Of a DNA stretch of 64,000 nt, positions 46,939 to 56,591 are shown one piece after another (position 1 is the first letter of the stretch; each line of letters opens with the position of its first letter). The stretch spans positions 1-64,000 of the forward strand of contig JAPLIS010000020.1 of the NCBI GenBank assembly GCA_026388985.1, written 5' to 3'. Source of the DNA: Candidatus Babelota bacterium. Lineage in GTDB: Bacteria; Babelota; Babeliae; Babelales; Vermiphilaceae. A program made the position numbers and the translations under genes. The notes under the pieces were generated by a model. That model made no database searches, was not told where the DNA came from, and was given only the letters and a program-made list of their open reading frames with translations.

Positions 46939-47718
46939 ATGGTTATATCTCTTGCTCATTTTATTGGCTCAACCATAGTTAGCACCTGTAATTCTATTGG
47001 TTATTTTGTATTGTTTTTAATAAAAGCGTGTAAAACAGGCATTACGACACGCCTTAAAATTAAAAAACTATTTGCCCATATGAATGATATTGGTGTTGAA
47101 TCAATTAATATTGTAGTTCTTACGGGAGCATTTACCGGCATGGTTTTTGCCCTTCAAACCTACATTGGTTTTCAGCGTGTTGGGGGAGAACAATTTCTGG
47201 GAGCTGTTGTTGCTCTTGGCATGATTCGCGAGCTGGGGCCCGTATTGACTGGCCTTATGATCACAGGGCGGGCTGGATCAGCTATTGCTGCTGAAATAGG
47301 AACCATGAATATTACAGAACAGCTTGATGCATTACGTACGCTACGCATAAATACACACCAATACCTTGTTGTCCCTCGCATATTGGCTAGCATTATTATT
47401 GTCCCCTGTATGACCATTATAGCAATGATGTGTGGCATTGTAGGTGGCTACATTACCGCAGTACATGTATTACAATTAAGCCCAGAAGACTACATGAATA
47501 GCATTAAAGGTTTTGTAGAACTTTCTGATGTAACCGGGGGACTTGTCAAAGCTGCCGCATTCGGCCTTATTTTAAGCTGGGTGGGCACATATAAAGGTTT
47601 TTATACCCATGGGGGAGCACGAGGAGTGGGTATTGCCACCACGCAAAGCGTTGTTTTGAGTTCAATTATGATTTTAATAAGCAACTATTTTTTAACCAAA
47701 ATGCTAGAGCATATGTAG
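46939..47718 (+). CDS. mlaE: MlaE-type phospholipid ABC transporter permease
   Basis: The 259-aa product has several transmembrane helices and the MlaE hallmark ELGPVLTGLMITGRAGSAIA followed by AEIGTMNITEQLDALRTL. It moves phospholipids between the membranes with MlaF, MlaD and others. The ATG abuts the secG stop. mlaF follows 15 bases later; no mlaD (MCE) gene is in the window. Supports a two-membrane envelope. Confidence 0.92.
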   Translation: MVISLAHFIGSTIVSTCNSIGYFVLFLIKACKTGITTRLKIKKLFAHMNDIGVESINIVVLTGAFTGMVFALQTYIGFQRVGGEQFLGAVVALGMIRELGPVLTGLMITGRAGSAIAAEIGTMNITEQLDALRTLRINTHQYLVVPRILASIIIVPCMTIIAMMCGIVGGYITAVHVLQLSPEDYMNSIKGFVELSDVTGGLVKAAAFGLILSWVGTYKGFYTHGGARGVGIATTQSVVLSSIMILISNYFLTKMLEHM

Positions 47719-47733
47719 GCATCCCATACCATC

Positions 47734-48504
47734 ATGACAACAGCAATTAAATTAATAGACTTAAAGAAAAAATTTGGCGATACCTTTATTACCAAAGGGG
47801 TAAATCTAAATATTCCTGCGGGTAAAATGACGATAATTTTGGGACGTTCTGGTGAAGGGAAATCGGTTCTTTTAAAACAAATAATCGGGCTACTAAAGCC
47901 AACATCTGGCAGTATCATTGTTGACGGAGTAGATTTAACCACACTGAATGACTATGAACTTGACCAACAGTTTGCAAAGTTTGGCTATGTGTTTCAATTT
48001 GCGGCTCTTCTTGATTCTCTTACTGTTTTTGAAAACATAGGCATTACGTTACTAGAATCAGGCATAAACAGAGATGTCGTTCTTCCTTTAGTTAAAGAAA
48101 AATTAAACATGGTTAACCTGAGCCTTGATACACTCAATAAGTATCCATCAGAGCTTTCTGGTGGTATGCGAAAACGAGTGGGGCTTGCGCGCACATTGAT
48201 TACCAATCCAAAAATCATTTTATACGATGAACCTACTACCGGACTTGACCCAATAACATCACGTGTTATTCATGAACTAATGTACAGCATGCAGAACAAG
48301 CTGCAGGTAACCTCCCTTATGATAACTCATGATGTTGAAAGCTTTCAGTATGCTGACCATATAGCCTTGTTGCACGAAGGAGTTATTAAATATTTCGGAG
48401 ATGCAAAAACTATCTGGGAATCAGATAATCCGTACATTTATCAATTTATTCGCGGTCTGGCACAGGGCCCTATCCAGACTGATAGCACCTATTTTAAAAA
48501 ATAA
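47734..48504 (+). CDS. mlaF: MlaF-type ABC transporter ATPase
   Basis: The 256-aa ATPase has Walker A LGRSGEGKSVLLKQIIGL (the R-S-G-x-G-K-S-V form typical of MlaF), Q-loop VFQFAALLDSLTVFEN, signature LSGGMRKRVGLART, Walker B IILYDEPTTGLDP and the H-loop ITHD. It energises the MlaE permease upstream. Confidence 0.93.
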   Translation: MTTAIKLIDLKKKFGDTFITKGVNLNIPAGKMTIILGRSGEGKSVLLKQIIGLLKPTSGSIIVDGVDLTTLNDYELDQQFAKFGYVFQFAALLDSLTVFENIGITLLESGINRDVVLPLVKEKLNMVNLSLDTLNKYPSELSGGMRKRVGLARTLITNPKIILYDEPTTGLDPITSRVIHELMYSMQNKLQVTSLMITHDVESFQYADHIALLHEGVIKYFGDAKTIWESDNPYIYQFIRGLAQGPIQTDSTYFKK

Positions 48505-48547
48505 AAAAATTTTTCATACATATAAAATATAAAAAGGAAATACTGTT

Positions 48548-50113
48548 ATGGAAAAATTTTTTACCATCGCTGGACCAGTTAAACCTGATAAACATTATTA
48601 TGTACCACTATCAACACGATTAAGTGAACCTGAGCTTTACGAACTTATTGAACAAGAAAAATATTTTATTTTACATGCTCCACGACAAACAGGAAAAACG
48701 TCGACTGTTCTTAATTTTGCTCGAGAACTTAATAATCAAGGCACATATACAGCCCTGTATGTTAACATTGAATCAGCGCAAGCCCTGCGAGACAATATTG
48801 AAAAAGCTTTGCCCGTTATAATACAAGAATTTCATACTCGTGCAAAAGGATTACTCCCACCAGAAGATCCAATCTTTACCATTTTTGAATCCTTAAAAAC
48901 AGAACAAGTTCCTGCTGGCAGCCTTCTTGCAACCTTTTTAAACAATTGGGCAACGCAAAGCCCAAAACCGATCGTTCTCTTTATTGATGAAATAGATTCA
49001 CTCATTGGCGACACGTTGTTATCAGTTTTACGTCAATTACGATCTGGCTACGATGGACGACCGCATGCATTTCCACAATCAGTATGCCTTATTGGTGTAC
49101 GCGATGTGCGCGATTACCGCATTTGGTCAGAAGCTGGCAAGCAAGTTATTCTTGGGGGCAGTGCTTTTAATATCAAAGCAGAGTCGTTACGACTGAATGA
49201 TTTTACCAAGGCAGAAGTACAAGACCTCTACTTGCAACATACCAATGCAACTGGGCAACAATTTAGCGATGATGCCTTTAATTATGCATTCGAAATTACT
49301 CGTGGGCAGCCATGGCTAGTGAATGCATTAGCATATCAGGCATGTTTTCGCGATGTAACAAATCGAACAACATCAATCACTAAAGAAGTAATTGAACGCG
49401 CAAAAGAAACGTTAATCGCACGCCGAGATACTCATTTGGATGTGTTAATTGATCGACTACAAGAACCACGCATTAAAAATATTATTGATGCAATTGTTAC
49501 CGGTATAGATACTTCGTGCAATTTCCCTTCTGACGACATTCAATACGCCTTAGACTTAGGACTTATTGCCCGCCGAAACAACAATCTTGTCATTGCCAAT
49601 CCCATTTATCAAGAAGTTCTTCCACGCGAACTTACCTATTCTACTCAACTAACTTTGCCTCAACAACAAGCCTGGTATATCAATACCGATGGTTCACTAA
49701 ATATACATAAAATGCTCACCGAATTTACTCAATTTTATCGAGAAAACTCTCCTATTTGGCTTGAAAGATTTGCCTATAAAGAAGCTGGTCCCCATCTACT
49801 TATTATGGCATTTCTACAAAGAATCATAAATGGTGGCGGCCGCATCAATCGAGAATATGCATTGGGCCGTGACCGTGTCGATCTGCTTATACTATGGAAA
49901 ACACAGCGAATTGTTATTGAGCTTAAAATATGGCATAGCGCGACAAAAACCTTACTAAATGGGCTTGAACAAACTGCCAGATATATGGACACATCACATG
50001 CTACCGAAGGACATTTGGTGATTTTTGATAAACATGAAAAAAGCTGGGATGAAAAAATATACAACAGGCAAGAACAGATTGGTAATAAGATTATTACTAT
50101 ATGGGGCATGTAA
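48548..50113 (+). CDS. AAA ATPase with C-terminal PD-(D/E)XK nuclease-like domain
   Basis: The 521-aa product has Walker A APRQTGKTSTV near residue 40, Walker B-like IVLFIDEIDSL near 140, then a helical region and a C-terminal restriction-like domain with DRVDLLILW and IVIELKIW (the D...E-x-K pattern). Such two-domain proteins are common in Dependentiae and in gut bacteroidetes and spirochaetes; function is unknown, perhaps mobile or defence-related. The same overall layout as the broken gene at the window start, but only remotely similar in sequence. Confidence 0.8.
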   Translation: MEKFFTIAGPVKPDKHYYVPLSTRLSEPELYELIEQEKYFILHAPRQTGKTSTVLNFARELNNQGTYTALYVNIESAQALRDNIEKALPVIIQEFHTRAKGLLPPEDPIFTIFESLKTEQVPAGSLLATFLNNWATQSPKPIVLFIDEIDSLIGDTLLSVLRQLRSGYDGRPHAFPQSVCLIGVRDVRDYRIWSEAGKQVILGGSAFNIKAESLRLNDFTKAEVQDLYLQHTNATGQQFSDDAFNYAFEITRGQPWLVNALAYQACFRDVTNRTTSITKEVIERAKETLIARRDTHLDVLIDRLQEPRIKNIIDAIVTGIDTSCNFPSDDIQYALDLGLIARRNNNLVIANPIYQEVLPRELTYSTQLTLPQQQAWYINTDGSLNIHKMLTEFTQFYRENSPIWLERFAYKEAGPHLLIMAFLQRIINGGGRINREYALGRDRVDLLILWKTQRIVIELKIWHSATKTLLNGLEQTARYMDTSHATEGHLVIFDKHEKSWDEKIYNRQEQIGNKIITIWGM

Positions 50114-50170
50114 TTTTGTATATAGTTTTACTGAAAACAAAATAATAACCGATAATTACTGTGAGATAAC

Positions 50171-50806
50171 ATGCATAAAGTTTTTTGGGATAATCCATAT
50201 CAATGGACATTTCTTACAAAAGTTGCATCTGTTAATGGTAAAAAGGTTACTTTTGAAGAAACTATAGCTTATTCTTTTGCGGGCGGACAAGAAAGCGATA
50301 AGGCATGGGTTAACAATCTGCCGATACTTGATTCAGAAAGAATAGAAAATCTCATTTATTATACCCTTCCTGAAGAACATGGCCTTTCTATAGGTGATGT
50401 TGTCACTATGACCATTGATTGGCCCCGTAGACACAAACTAATGCGATTACACTTTGCTGCTGAATTAATTTTAGAAATTATCACACAAAAATTTAATCTT
50501 GAAAAAATTGGTGCTCATATTGCAGAAAGCAAAGCGCGCATAGACTTTATATCTGATACCAATATATCTACACTTTTTGAATCAATTTTAGCCGAATATA
50601 ATCAGATTATTAAAAATAATCAAATCATACACACCGATTTTTCTGATATCAAAAATCAACGACGTTTTTGGAAAATTGATGGCTTTGCCCAGGTGCCCTG
50701 TGGAGGAACGCATGTTAAGTCAACAGGTGAGGTTGGCTTTGTGTCATTAAAAAGAGAACATCCGGGAAAATCAAAAGAAAGAATTGAAATCAGATTAATC
50801 GAATAA
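50171..50806 (+). CDS. AlaX-like alanyl-tRNA editing domain protein
   Basis: The 211-aa product has a standalone tRNA-editing (SAD) domain: FAGGQESDKAW, MRLHFAAELILEII with the first metal-ligand His, and the C-x3-H site CGGTHVKSTGEVG. These enzymes hydrolyse mischarged Ser- or Gly-tRNA-Ala. The second His of the classical H-x3-H is Glu here (H-F-A-A-E); metal site otherwise intact. A weak ribosome site is seen. It stands just before a phosphotransferase remnant. Confidence 0.75.
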   Translation: MHKVFWDNPYQWTFLTKVASVNGKKVTFEETIAYSFAGGQESDKAWVNNLPILDSERIENLIYYTLPEEHGLSIGDVVTMTIDWPRRHKLMRLHFAAELILEIITQKFNLEKIGAHIAESKARIDFISDTNISTLFESILAEYNQIIKNNQIIHTDFSDIKNQRRFWKIDGFAQVPCGGTHVKSTGEVGFVSLKREHPGKSKERIEIRLIE

Positions 50807-50827
50807 TGTTTTTAAAAAAGGGTGCCG

Positions 50828-50959
50828 ATGTCCAATCATGATAAAATCCCCATTGACGTTTCAATTGTGCAACGCCTTATTGCTGAACAATTCCCAGAAT
50901 GGGCAAATCTTGAAATCAAACCCGTTGAACTCATTGGTGGGTTGTTAATGAAATACTGA
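50828..50959 (+). pseudogene. Remnant of an aminoglycoside-phosphotransferase-family gene (N-terminus)
   Basis: ATG at 50828 begins MSNHDKIPIDVSIVQRLI, then AEQFPEWANLEIKPVELIGG, which matches the start of APH-family kinases. After 43 codons it stops (TGA 50957-50959). The kinase core is absent, and an inverted repeat follows at once. I infer deletion of the rest of the gene. Confidence 0.6.
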
Positions 50960-50974
50960 CAGATAAAAACTTAT

Positions 50975-51022
50975 AAAAAATAACTTTTTAGTTGGGAGCT
51001 CTCCACAAAAAAGGTTATTTTT
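50975..51022. terminator. Long hairpin between convergent units
   Basis: AAAAATAACTTTTT on the left pairs with AAAAAGGTTATTTTT on the right, around GTTGGGAGCTCTCCAC. A/T-runs at both ends allow bidirectional termination for the plus-strand remnant and minus-strand dcd. Confidence 0.7.
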
Positions 51023-51064
51023 AGTTTAAAGCTCCAAACAAGCAAATATTTTTGAAACTACGAA

Positions 51065-51595
51065 CTACTCAGGTTGCTTTTGGAATTCTTTGTATAATAA
51101 GCTCGGTTGAATTCCCTCATTATTTTGATATTTATCACTCTCATAGCGATCATAAGAGCCTTTTATGGTGTGATAAAATATCTGACACAATTCTACGCCA
51201 GGATAAATACGAATTGGTTGAGCACAAAACATTTCTAGCGTCCAATATCCATTAAAGCCAACATCACCAAAACCCGCAGTGACATGTATAAAAAGTCCAA
51301 GACGACCAACAGATGAGCGCCCTTCAAGCATAGGCACTAAATTATCCGTTTTAGTATACTCAATGGTACGGCCTAAATATAAACGCCCGGGTTCCAATAC
51401 TAATCCTTCTTCAGGAATTACCAAACTTTTTAATCTATGCTTTGCTTTCATGTCTAAAACTTTAGACTCATAAACAAGAAGCTCTCGATGCAAACGCAAG
51501 TTATAACTATTCGGGTTTAACTGACTATCATTGAATGGGTCAATATGAATATCGCTCCCAATCCTTTTTTTTATTTCACGCCCGGAAAGGATCAT
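51065..51595 (-). CDS. dcd: dCTP deaminase
   Basis: This enzyme of pyrimidine nucleotide synthesis makes dUTP from dCTP. It has 176 aa, normal for the family. Visible: MILSGREIKKRI start, NPNSYNLRLH, GRSSVGRLGL and AGFGDVGFNGYWTLEM, the latter with the catalytic Glu. GGAGAT precedes the ATG. It may also have dUTPase activity (bifunctional forms have similar loops), which the sequence does not settle. Divergent from moxR. Confidence 0.9.
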   Translation of the reverse strand: MILSGREIKKRIGSDIHIDPFNDSQLNPNSYNLRLHRELLVYESKVLDMKAKHRLKSLVIPEEGLVLEPGRLYLGRTIEYTKTDNLVPMLEGRSSVGRLGLFIHVTAGFGDVGFNGYWTLEMFCAQPIRIYPGVELCQIFYHTIKGSYDRYESDKYQNNEGIQPSLLYKEFQKQPE

Positions 51596-51620
51596 ACTAA
51601 ATCTCCATGTTCTGTTGCTG

Positions 51621-51649
51621 TTGTAAGATTACTGCAAGGTTGCTACAAT
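51621..51649 (+). promoter_or_regulatory. Promoter for moxR
   Basis: TTGTAA (51621-51626), 17 bases, TACAAT (51644-51649); both hexamers are close to consensus. It lies in the divergent gap with dcd, about 67 bases before the moxR ATG. Confidence 0.55.
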
Positions 51650-51716
51650 AACACATAATAAATAATACTTGATCATTAATATACTCATTCTGCCAAAAAA
51701 TAGTAAGAGCGTAACC

Positions 51717-52718
51717 ATGATAGAACAAAATGTAATTAATAACACCATTGATAACACTGTCGACTTAATCAAAGAAGAAAGTCTTCGACTACGAAGGTTA
51801 AATGGTGAAGTTGGCAAGGTAATTGTAGGCCAAGATGACATTATTGACTTCATTGTAATGGCCATTTTATGTGATGGACATATTTTGCTTGAAGGTATGC
51901 CTGGTGTTGCAAAAACAACAATGATTAAGGCTGTCAATGATGCCCTGGGCCTTAGCTTTAATCGTATTCAGTTTACCCCAGACTTGCTACCGGCTGATCT
52001 TGTTGGAACTCTGATATATAATCCAAAGTCGCATGAGTTCGAAACAAAAAAAGGCCCAATCTTTGCAAACCTTATTCTTGCAGATGAAATTAATCGTGCT
52101 CCTGCAAAAGTACAATCTGCGCTTCTTGAAGCGATGCAAGAAAAACAGGTTACTCTTGGATCTAATACATTTGCTCTCGACAAACCTTTTTTAGTCTTTG
52201 CCACTCAAAATCCTATTGAACAAGAGGGCACATACCGATTACCTGAAGCCCAAGTTGATCGTTTTTTATTTAAATTATCTATTACGTATCCAACAATCGA
52301 ACAAGAAAAAGAAATTATAAAGCGCTCAGTAGATAACGTTAAAATAATGCCTGTTTTCAGCAAAGATGATATATTTAAAACGCAAAAATTAGTGAGTGAT
52401 ATATACGTTGATGATAAAATTATTGATTACATAACACATATTGTTTTTGCAACACGGGAACCAGAGAGATATAGGCTCAGTGCTTTAAAGCCTTATATAC
52501 AGTATGGGGTTTCGCCTCGGGCAACAATAGCTCTTTATAAAGCAGCCAAAGCTCATGCTTTTTTAAAGCAACGTCACTTTGTTACTCCTGATGATGTGAA
52601 AGCTGTTGCTTTACCTATTTTAGCGCATCGCCTGGGGCTCACCTATGAAGCAGAAGCTGACAACATCAAACACTCTACTATTATCAGCACTATTCTCAAT
52701 TCGATTCCGGCCCCATAA
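51717..52718 (+). CDS. MoxR-type AAA+ ATPase
   Basis: The 333-aa chaperone-like AAA+ protein starts at ATG 51717; an upstream in-frame TTG lies before the -10 site's expected transcript start region and is unlikely. Motifs: VGQDDIIDF, Walker A EGMPGVAKTTM, RIQFTPDLLPADLVGT, Walker B LILADEINRAPAKVQSALLE, sensor 1 ATQNPIEQEGTY and LPEAQVDRF. MoxR proteins help mature or activate partner complexes, often with VWA-domain proteins; none is next to it here. Confidence 0.92.
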   Translation: MIEQNVINNTIDNTVDLIKEESLRLRRLNGEVGKVIVGQDDIIDFIVMAILCDGHILLEGMPGVAKTTMIKAVNDALGLSFNRIQFTPDLLPADLVGTLIYNPKSHEFETKKGPIFANLILADEINRAPAKVQSALLEAMQEKQVTLGSNTFALDKPFLVFATQNPIEQEGTYRLPEAQVDRFLFKLSITYPTIEQEKEIIKRSVDNVKIMPVFSKDDIFKTQKLVSDIYVDDKIIDYITHIVFATREPERYRLSALKPYIQYGVSPRATIALYKAAKAHAFLKQRHFVTPDDVKAVALPILAHRLGLTYEAEADNIKHSTIISTILNSIPAP

Positions 52719-52756
52719 AAACAAGCATGATATTTTATACTTTTAAAGGTCCGCAC

Positions 52757-52786
52757 TTGACAAAGAAAACAAAAGGAAGGTATCGT
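52757..52786 (+). promoter_or_regulatory. Promoter for the secretin operon
   Basis: TTGACA (52757-52762), 18 bases, TATCGT (52781-52786), about 33 bases before the gspC ATG. Perfect -35, weak -10. Confidence 0.45.
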
Positions 52787-52818
52787 TTGAAGAGTAAAAT
52801 TCATACAAAGGACGCTTA

Positions 52819-53928
52819 ATGAAACATCCTTTTTGGATTATAAATAGCTCTCTCTTTTTTTTACTCCTTTTTGTTTTGGGGTTTGTATACTTTTTTAGAT
52901 CCCCATTACCCGAAAGAGAGCATATTGAACTGGCGCAAACTTCTAAGCCAGTTACCACAGAAAAACTGCTCATCAATATAACAAAAATTTATGAGCAAGA
53001 TCTTTTTGATACCTACAAAAAAGAAGAACCTGTTGCTGAAGCTTCTCAATTGATTGAGCCGCTCCCTGAGCCACCACAACCGCAAACAGTTTCTATCCCA
53101 GAGCAACCTGAGCCACAATTCTTAGAACCAATTAATGTAACCCTTAAGGGCATTATGACAGTAGGATCGGATAGCGGCAAAAATCGCGCTATCATAGAAG
53201 ACAATAAAACAAATCAAGAAGCTATGTATCGCGTTGGTGACAGCATTGAAGATGCGCGTCTTATTCGGATTTTTAATAACAAAATTATTTTATTGCGCAC
53301 AAATGGACAACAAGAAGTCTTGTATTTGCGAGAACAAGATGCAAAAAATGATCCCGCCTATGCTGCTATAGACAAATGGGATGAGGTTATTAAAAAAACA
53401 ACGGACAACGACTACCTCATTGATATCAAGCAATTTACGCATCGTATTCATAATCTTGGACAAATAGTTGATATACTAAGCCTTACCACCGCTTATGAAA
53501 AAGGGGTAAGTATCGGTTGCAGAATAGGGATGTTAGATGAAAAATCTTTCGGTCCACAAATAGGTCTACAGAAGGGAGATATTATTCTTTCTATAAATAA
53601 CATTCCTGCTAACAATACTGAAAATAGACTAGCTATTTATCAAAACATTATGTCTCTTGCCAACAATGATGTGATTACCGTCACTATGCTGCGTAACGAA
53701 GCTCAACAAATAATGCGTTATACATTACAAACAGAAGCTGATACTCTAGAAAATATACTCACTCCTCAGAAACACAGCGAGGAAGAGTTGCAAGAAAAAA
53801 ACGTTTCTAAATTACAAAAGAAATACTCTTTTGCCCCAACTATGAAAGAAATTCGTACACAAGAAAAAGAGCGAATGCTCAATAAAGGCAAAGAACATAC
53901 ATCATCCTCAACACGTGCTAAAAAGTAA
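52819..53928 (+). CDS. gspC: GspC-like type II secretion protein with PDZ domain
   Basis: The 369-aa product has an N-terminal transmembrane helix (residues 8-27), a Pro/Glu-rich periplasmic linker, and a homology-region domain (INVTLKGIMTVG, IEDNKTNQEAMYRVGD, IRIFNNKIILLR). A C-terminal PDZ domain follows (IGLQKGDIILSINN) with a Lys/Glu tail. GspC links the inner-membrane platform to the secretin, which is the next gene (1-base overlap of stop and start). First gene of a five-gene operon. Confidence 0.85.
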   Translation: MKHPFWIINSSLFFLLLFVLGFVYFFRSPLPEREHIELAQTSKPVTTEKLLINITKIYEQDLFDTYKKEEPVAEASQLIEPLPEPPQPQTVSIPEQPEPQFLEPINVTLKGIMTVGSDSGKNRAIIEDNKTNQEAMYRVGDSIEDARLIRIFNNKIILLRTNGQQEVLYLREQDAKNDPAYAAIDKWDEVIKKTTDNDYLIDIKQFTHRIHNLGQIVDILSLTTAYEKGVSIGCRIGMLDEKSFGPQIGLQKGDIILSINNIPANNTENRLAIYQNIMSLANNDVITVTMLRNEAQQIMRYTLQTEADTLENILTPQKHSEEELQEKNVSKLQKKYSFAPTMKEIRTQEKERMLNKGKEHTSSSTRAKK

Positions 53929-56591
53929 TGGTTATGAATAAAAAAAAGAATTTTAACCTGTTTTTACTCTGTACTCTATCAATACTTGGATTGAATGGGC
54001 TGACACATGCTCGCAATGCTCGCCAGAATCGCCGCAACAAAAAAACAGTTGATAGTAACAATGAGCAAAAGATATCCGGTACCACTTTAACAGAAGAAAA
54101 TACGGTAGCTCAATCACAAAAAGACACTATACTTGTTGCACAAAACAACCCTTTACCTTTATTTATAAAGCCTGACATAAGCAACCGATCTCTGCCTCTT
54201 GAGCTGCAAACCAATAAAATAACTGAACAGTCATTCACCGTAAAGCCAACATCAGAATTAGCAGCAAGCACAAAGGCTCTAGATGATCAGGATGAAAAAA
54301 TAGAATTTAACTTTCAAGACGCTGATTTGCAAACACTCGTAACCCATATTGCAGAATTGTTTGATATTACCTTTATTACTGATGATATGATTCAACCAAT
54401 GCCGCAAGGTAGCCATGCACTTAAGGGCAATAAAATATCATTTAAAACTAATAAATTATTGTCAAAAAAAGAGGCGTGGGATCTTTTTATCACCTTTCTA
54501 AGTATGTCAAAATTTGCTGTTGTTCCGGACAGCAATCCACGCATTTTTAGAATAAAAACAGAAGATGCAGCAAAAAAATCTCCTCTCACCACCTTTATAG
54601 GCATTGATCCAACCACACTGCCCAATAATGATCAACTGATCCGCTATGTCTATTTTATTGAAAACAGTCCAATAGATACTATTAAAGCTATTCTAGAAAA
54701 ATTACGCAGCCCATCATCAGATTTAATTATTCTTACTAATCACAAGGCTTTTGTACTTACAGATAAAGCTCACAATATTAAAACTCTCATGCAAATTGTA
54801 AAAGAGCTCGACAAAGTGAGTATGCCTCAATCAATGTCTGTGTTAAAGTTGCGACGCGCTGATGCTGTGCAGGTCAAAGAACTGTATGATAGTCTGATCA
54901 ATCCAGATAAAAACAAACCCCAGCAGTTTTTTCAGGCTCGCAAGCAGCCGACTTCACTTTTTTTCCCTGAAAACACCACCATTATTGCTGAGCAACGCAC
55001 AAATTCATTAATTTTGCTGGGTACAAAAGAATCTATTAATAAAATAGAAACATTTATTCTTAAAAATATTGATGTTGAACTAGATATTCCCTATTCACCT
55101 CTTTACGTGCATCAACTTAAATACGCAGATGCTGACACCATCGCTAATATCATGACTCAAGTAACCCAGTTAGAAACAGGTACCCCTGCAGCTCAACATG
55201 GTGGCGTACGGGGCAAAGATAAGTATATGAAACCGATCACCTTTGTTGCTGAAAAAGAAACCAATCGCATAATTATTAAAGGGCACTATGATGACTATAT
55301 AACCGCAAAATCGGTCATAGAAAAACTTGATGAACCTCAACCACAAGTTGCTATAGAGGTCCTCATTATAAGCGTTACCTTAACCAACCGAAAACAATTG
55401 GGTACGCAAATTCGTAGTAAAAATCCGGGAGTCAATGGCTTATTGGGAAATAATGTACAGTTTCAAACATCGGGATTATATCAAACCAAGCAGGTGGTAA
55501 CGAGAAATGCCATTTCATCAGGGGCATCACGCCTTTTGGGTAACCTGGTAACATTAGCAACGGGTGCTAATCCTGGCAATACGATTATTACGTTAGGATC
55601 TGATGCATTTGGGGTATGGGGTATTTTCCAGGCGCTTCAAACAGTCGCAAACGCTCAAATTGTTTCTAACCCCTTTTTAATAGCCACCAACAATACTGAA
55701 GCAACAATAAAGGTAGGGCAAACTCGACGAGTACAAACAGGCCTTGTGTTTGCTGGTAATTCAGAAAAAGGCACCTCAGCTCTTGGGGATGAACCTGCAA
55801 ACCTTATTGTCAGGGTAACTCCTCAGATCAACGCTGATGGGATGATTGTATTAAATTTACTTGTTGACATCACTAACTTTGCCGATCCAGGTGACCCAAC
55901 CAGTGCTACAAAAATTACTCGTAAAATTGAGACATCTACTATTGTTTCCAATAAAGAAATTCTTGCCTTGGGAGGTCTGATCAAAAACAATGTTCTTAAT
56001 GACCTTAAAAAAACACCTGTTTTAGGTGATATACCAATTTTAGGTTGGCTCTTTAAAAACCAAGCAAAAACAGAAGATAAAGACAACCTGCTTATACTTG
56101 TATCAACACGCATCATAGATCCTCATCAAAAAAAAGAAGTGAGTCGCTTTAACACCGGACACATTGATGACTATCATGGAGCCTTAGCAAAAATGAACTA
56201 TCAAATGAGCGACAAAGACCCCATACAACATCTCTTTTTTGCTCCAGACCGTGAAGGAACAGAACAAGTTATGGATGATTTCCTCTTAAAACGTGGCAGC
56301 ATTATGGGAATGGAAGAACCAAAAAGCAAGTTTGCGTTACGTCGAGAAAAAAGATTGCGCAACAAAAATAAGGGTGGCTCTGTCGATCCCCTTCCAATAC
56401 CTATACCAACAGTAACTGCGCAACTTTCGCATAAAGAACGGATTGAAACAAAAGTGCCGATGCCGCCAGCCATGTCTAAAAATCTCCCTATTGCTCATGA
56501 TATTACTGCTCTACAAGAAGCAATTCTTAATAAAAAAAGAACTAAATTATCACTCACCGACTTTTTTGATGACGCGAAGGCCCGCGCATGA
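53928..56591 (+). CDS. gspD: Secretin GspD, first copy
   Basis: This outer-membrane channel protein has 887 aa. It has a signal-like N-terminus (LFLLCTLSILGLNGLTHA), an N0 domain (IEFNFQDADLQTLVTHI), N1-N3 ring-building repeats (for example VYFIENSPIDTIKAIL, LKLRRADAVQVKELYD, YVHQLKYADADTIANIM) and a secretin domain around 470-720. The secretin domain holds VAIEVLIISVTLTNRKQLG, IVSNPFLIATNNTEATI and the end ILALGGLIKNNVL, PVLGDIPILGWLFK. A 150-residue basic tail follows. The start overlaps gspC; the stop overlaps the next gene by ATGA. Confidence 0.92.
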   Translation: MVMNKKKNFNLFLLCTLSILGLNGLTHARNARQNRRNKKTVDSNNEQKISGTTLTEENTVAQSQKDTILVAQNNPLPLFIKPDISNRSLPLELQTNKITEQSFTVKPTSELAASTKALDDQDEKIEFNFQDADLQTLVTHIAELFDITFITDDMIQPMPQGSHALKGNKISFKTNKLLSKKEAWDLFITFLSMSKFAVVPDSNPRIFRIKTEDAAKKSPLTTFIGIDPTTLPNNDQLIRYVYFIENSPIDTIKAILEKLRSPSSDLIILTNHKAFVLTDKAHNIKTLMQIVKELDKVSMPQSMSVLKLRRADAVQVKELYDSLINPDKNKPQQFFQARKQPTSLFFPENTTIIAEQRTNSLILLGTKESINKIETFILKNIDVELDIPYSPLYVHQLKYADADTIANIMTQVTQLETGTPAAQHGGVRGKDKYMKPITFVAEKETNRIIIKGHYDDYITAKSVIEKLDEPQPQVAIEVLIISVTLTNRKQLGTQIRSKNPGVNGLLGNNVQFQTSGLYQTKQVVTRNAISSGASRLLGNLVTLATGANPGNTIITLGSDAFGVWGIFQALQTVANAQIVSNPFLIATNNTEATIKVGQTRRVQTGLVFAGNSEKGTSALGDEPANLIVRVTPQINADGMIVLNLLVDITNFADPGDPTSATKITRKIETSTIVSNKEILALGGLIKNNVLNDLKKTPVLGDIPILGWLFKNQAKTEDKDNLLILVSTRIIDPHQKKEVSRFNTGHIDDYHGALAKMNYQMSDKDPIQHLFFAPDREGTEQVMDDFLLKRGSIMGMEEPKSKFALRREKRLRNKNKGGSVDPLPIPIPTVTAQLSHKERIETKVPMPPAMSKNLPIAHDITALQEAILNKKRTKLSLTDFFDDAKARA

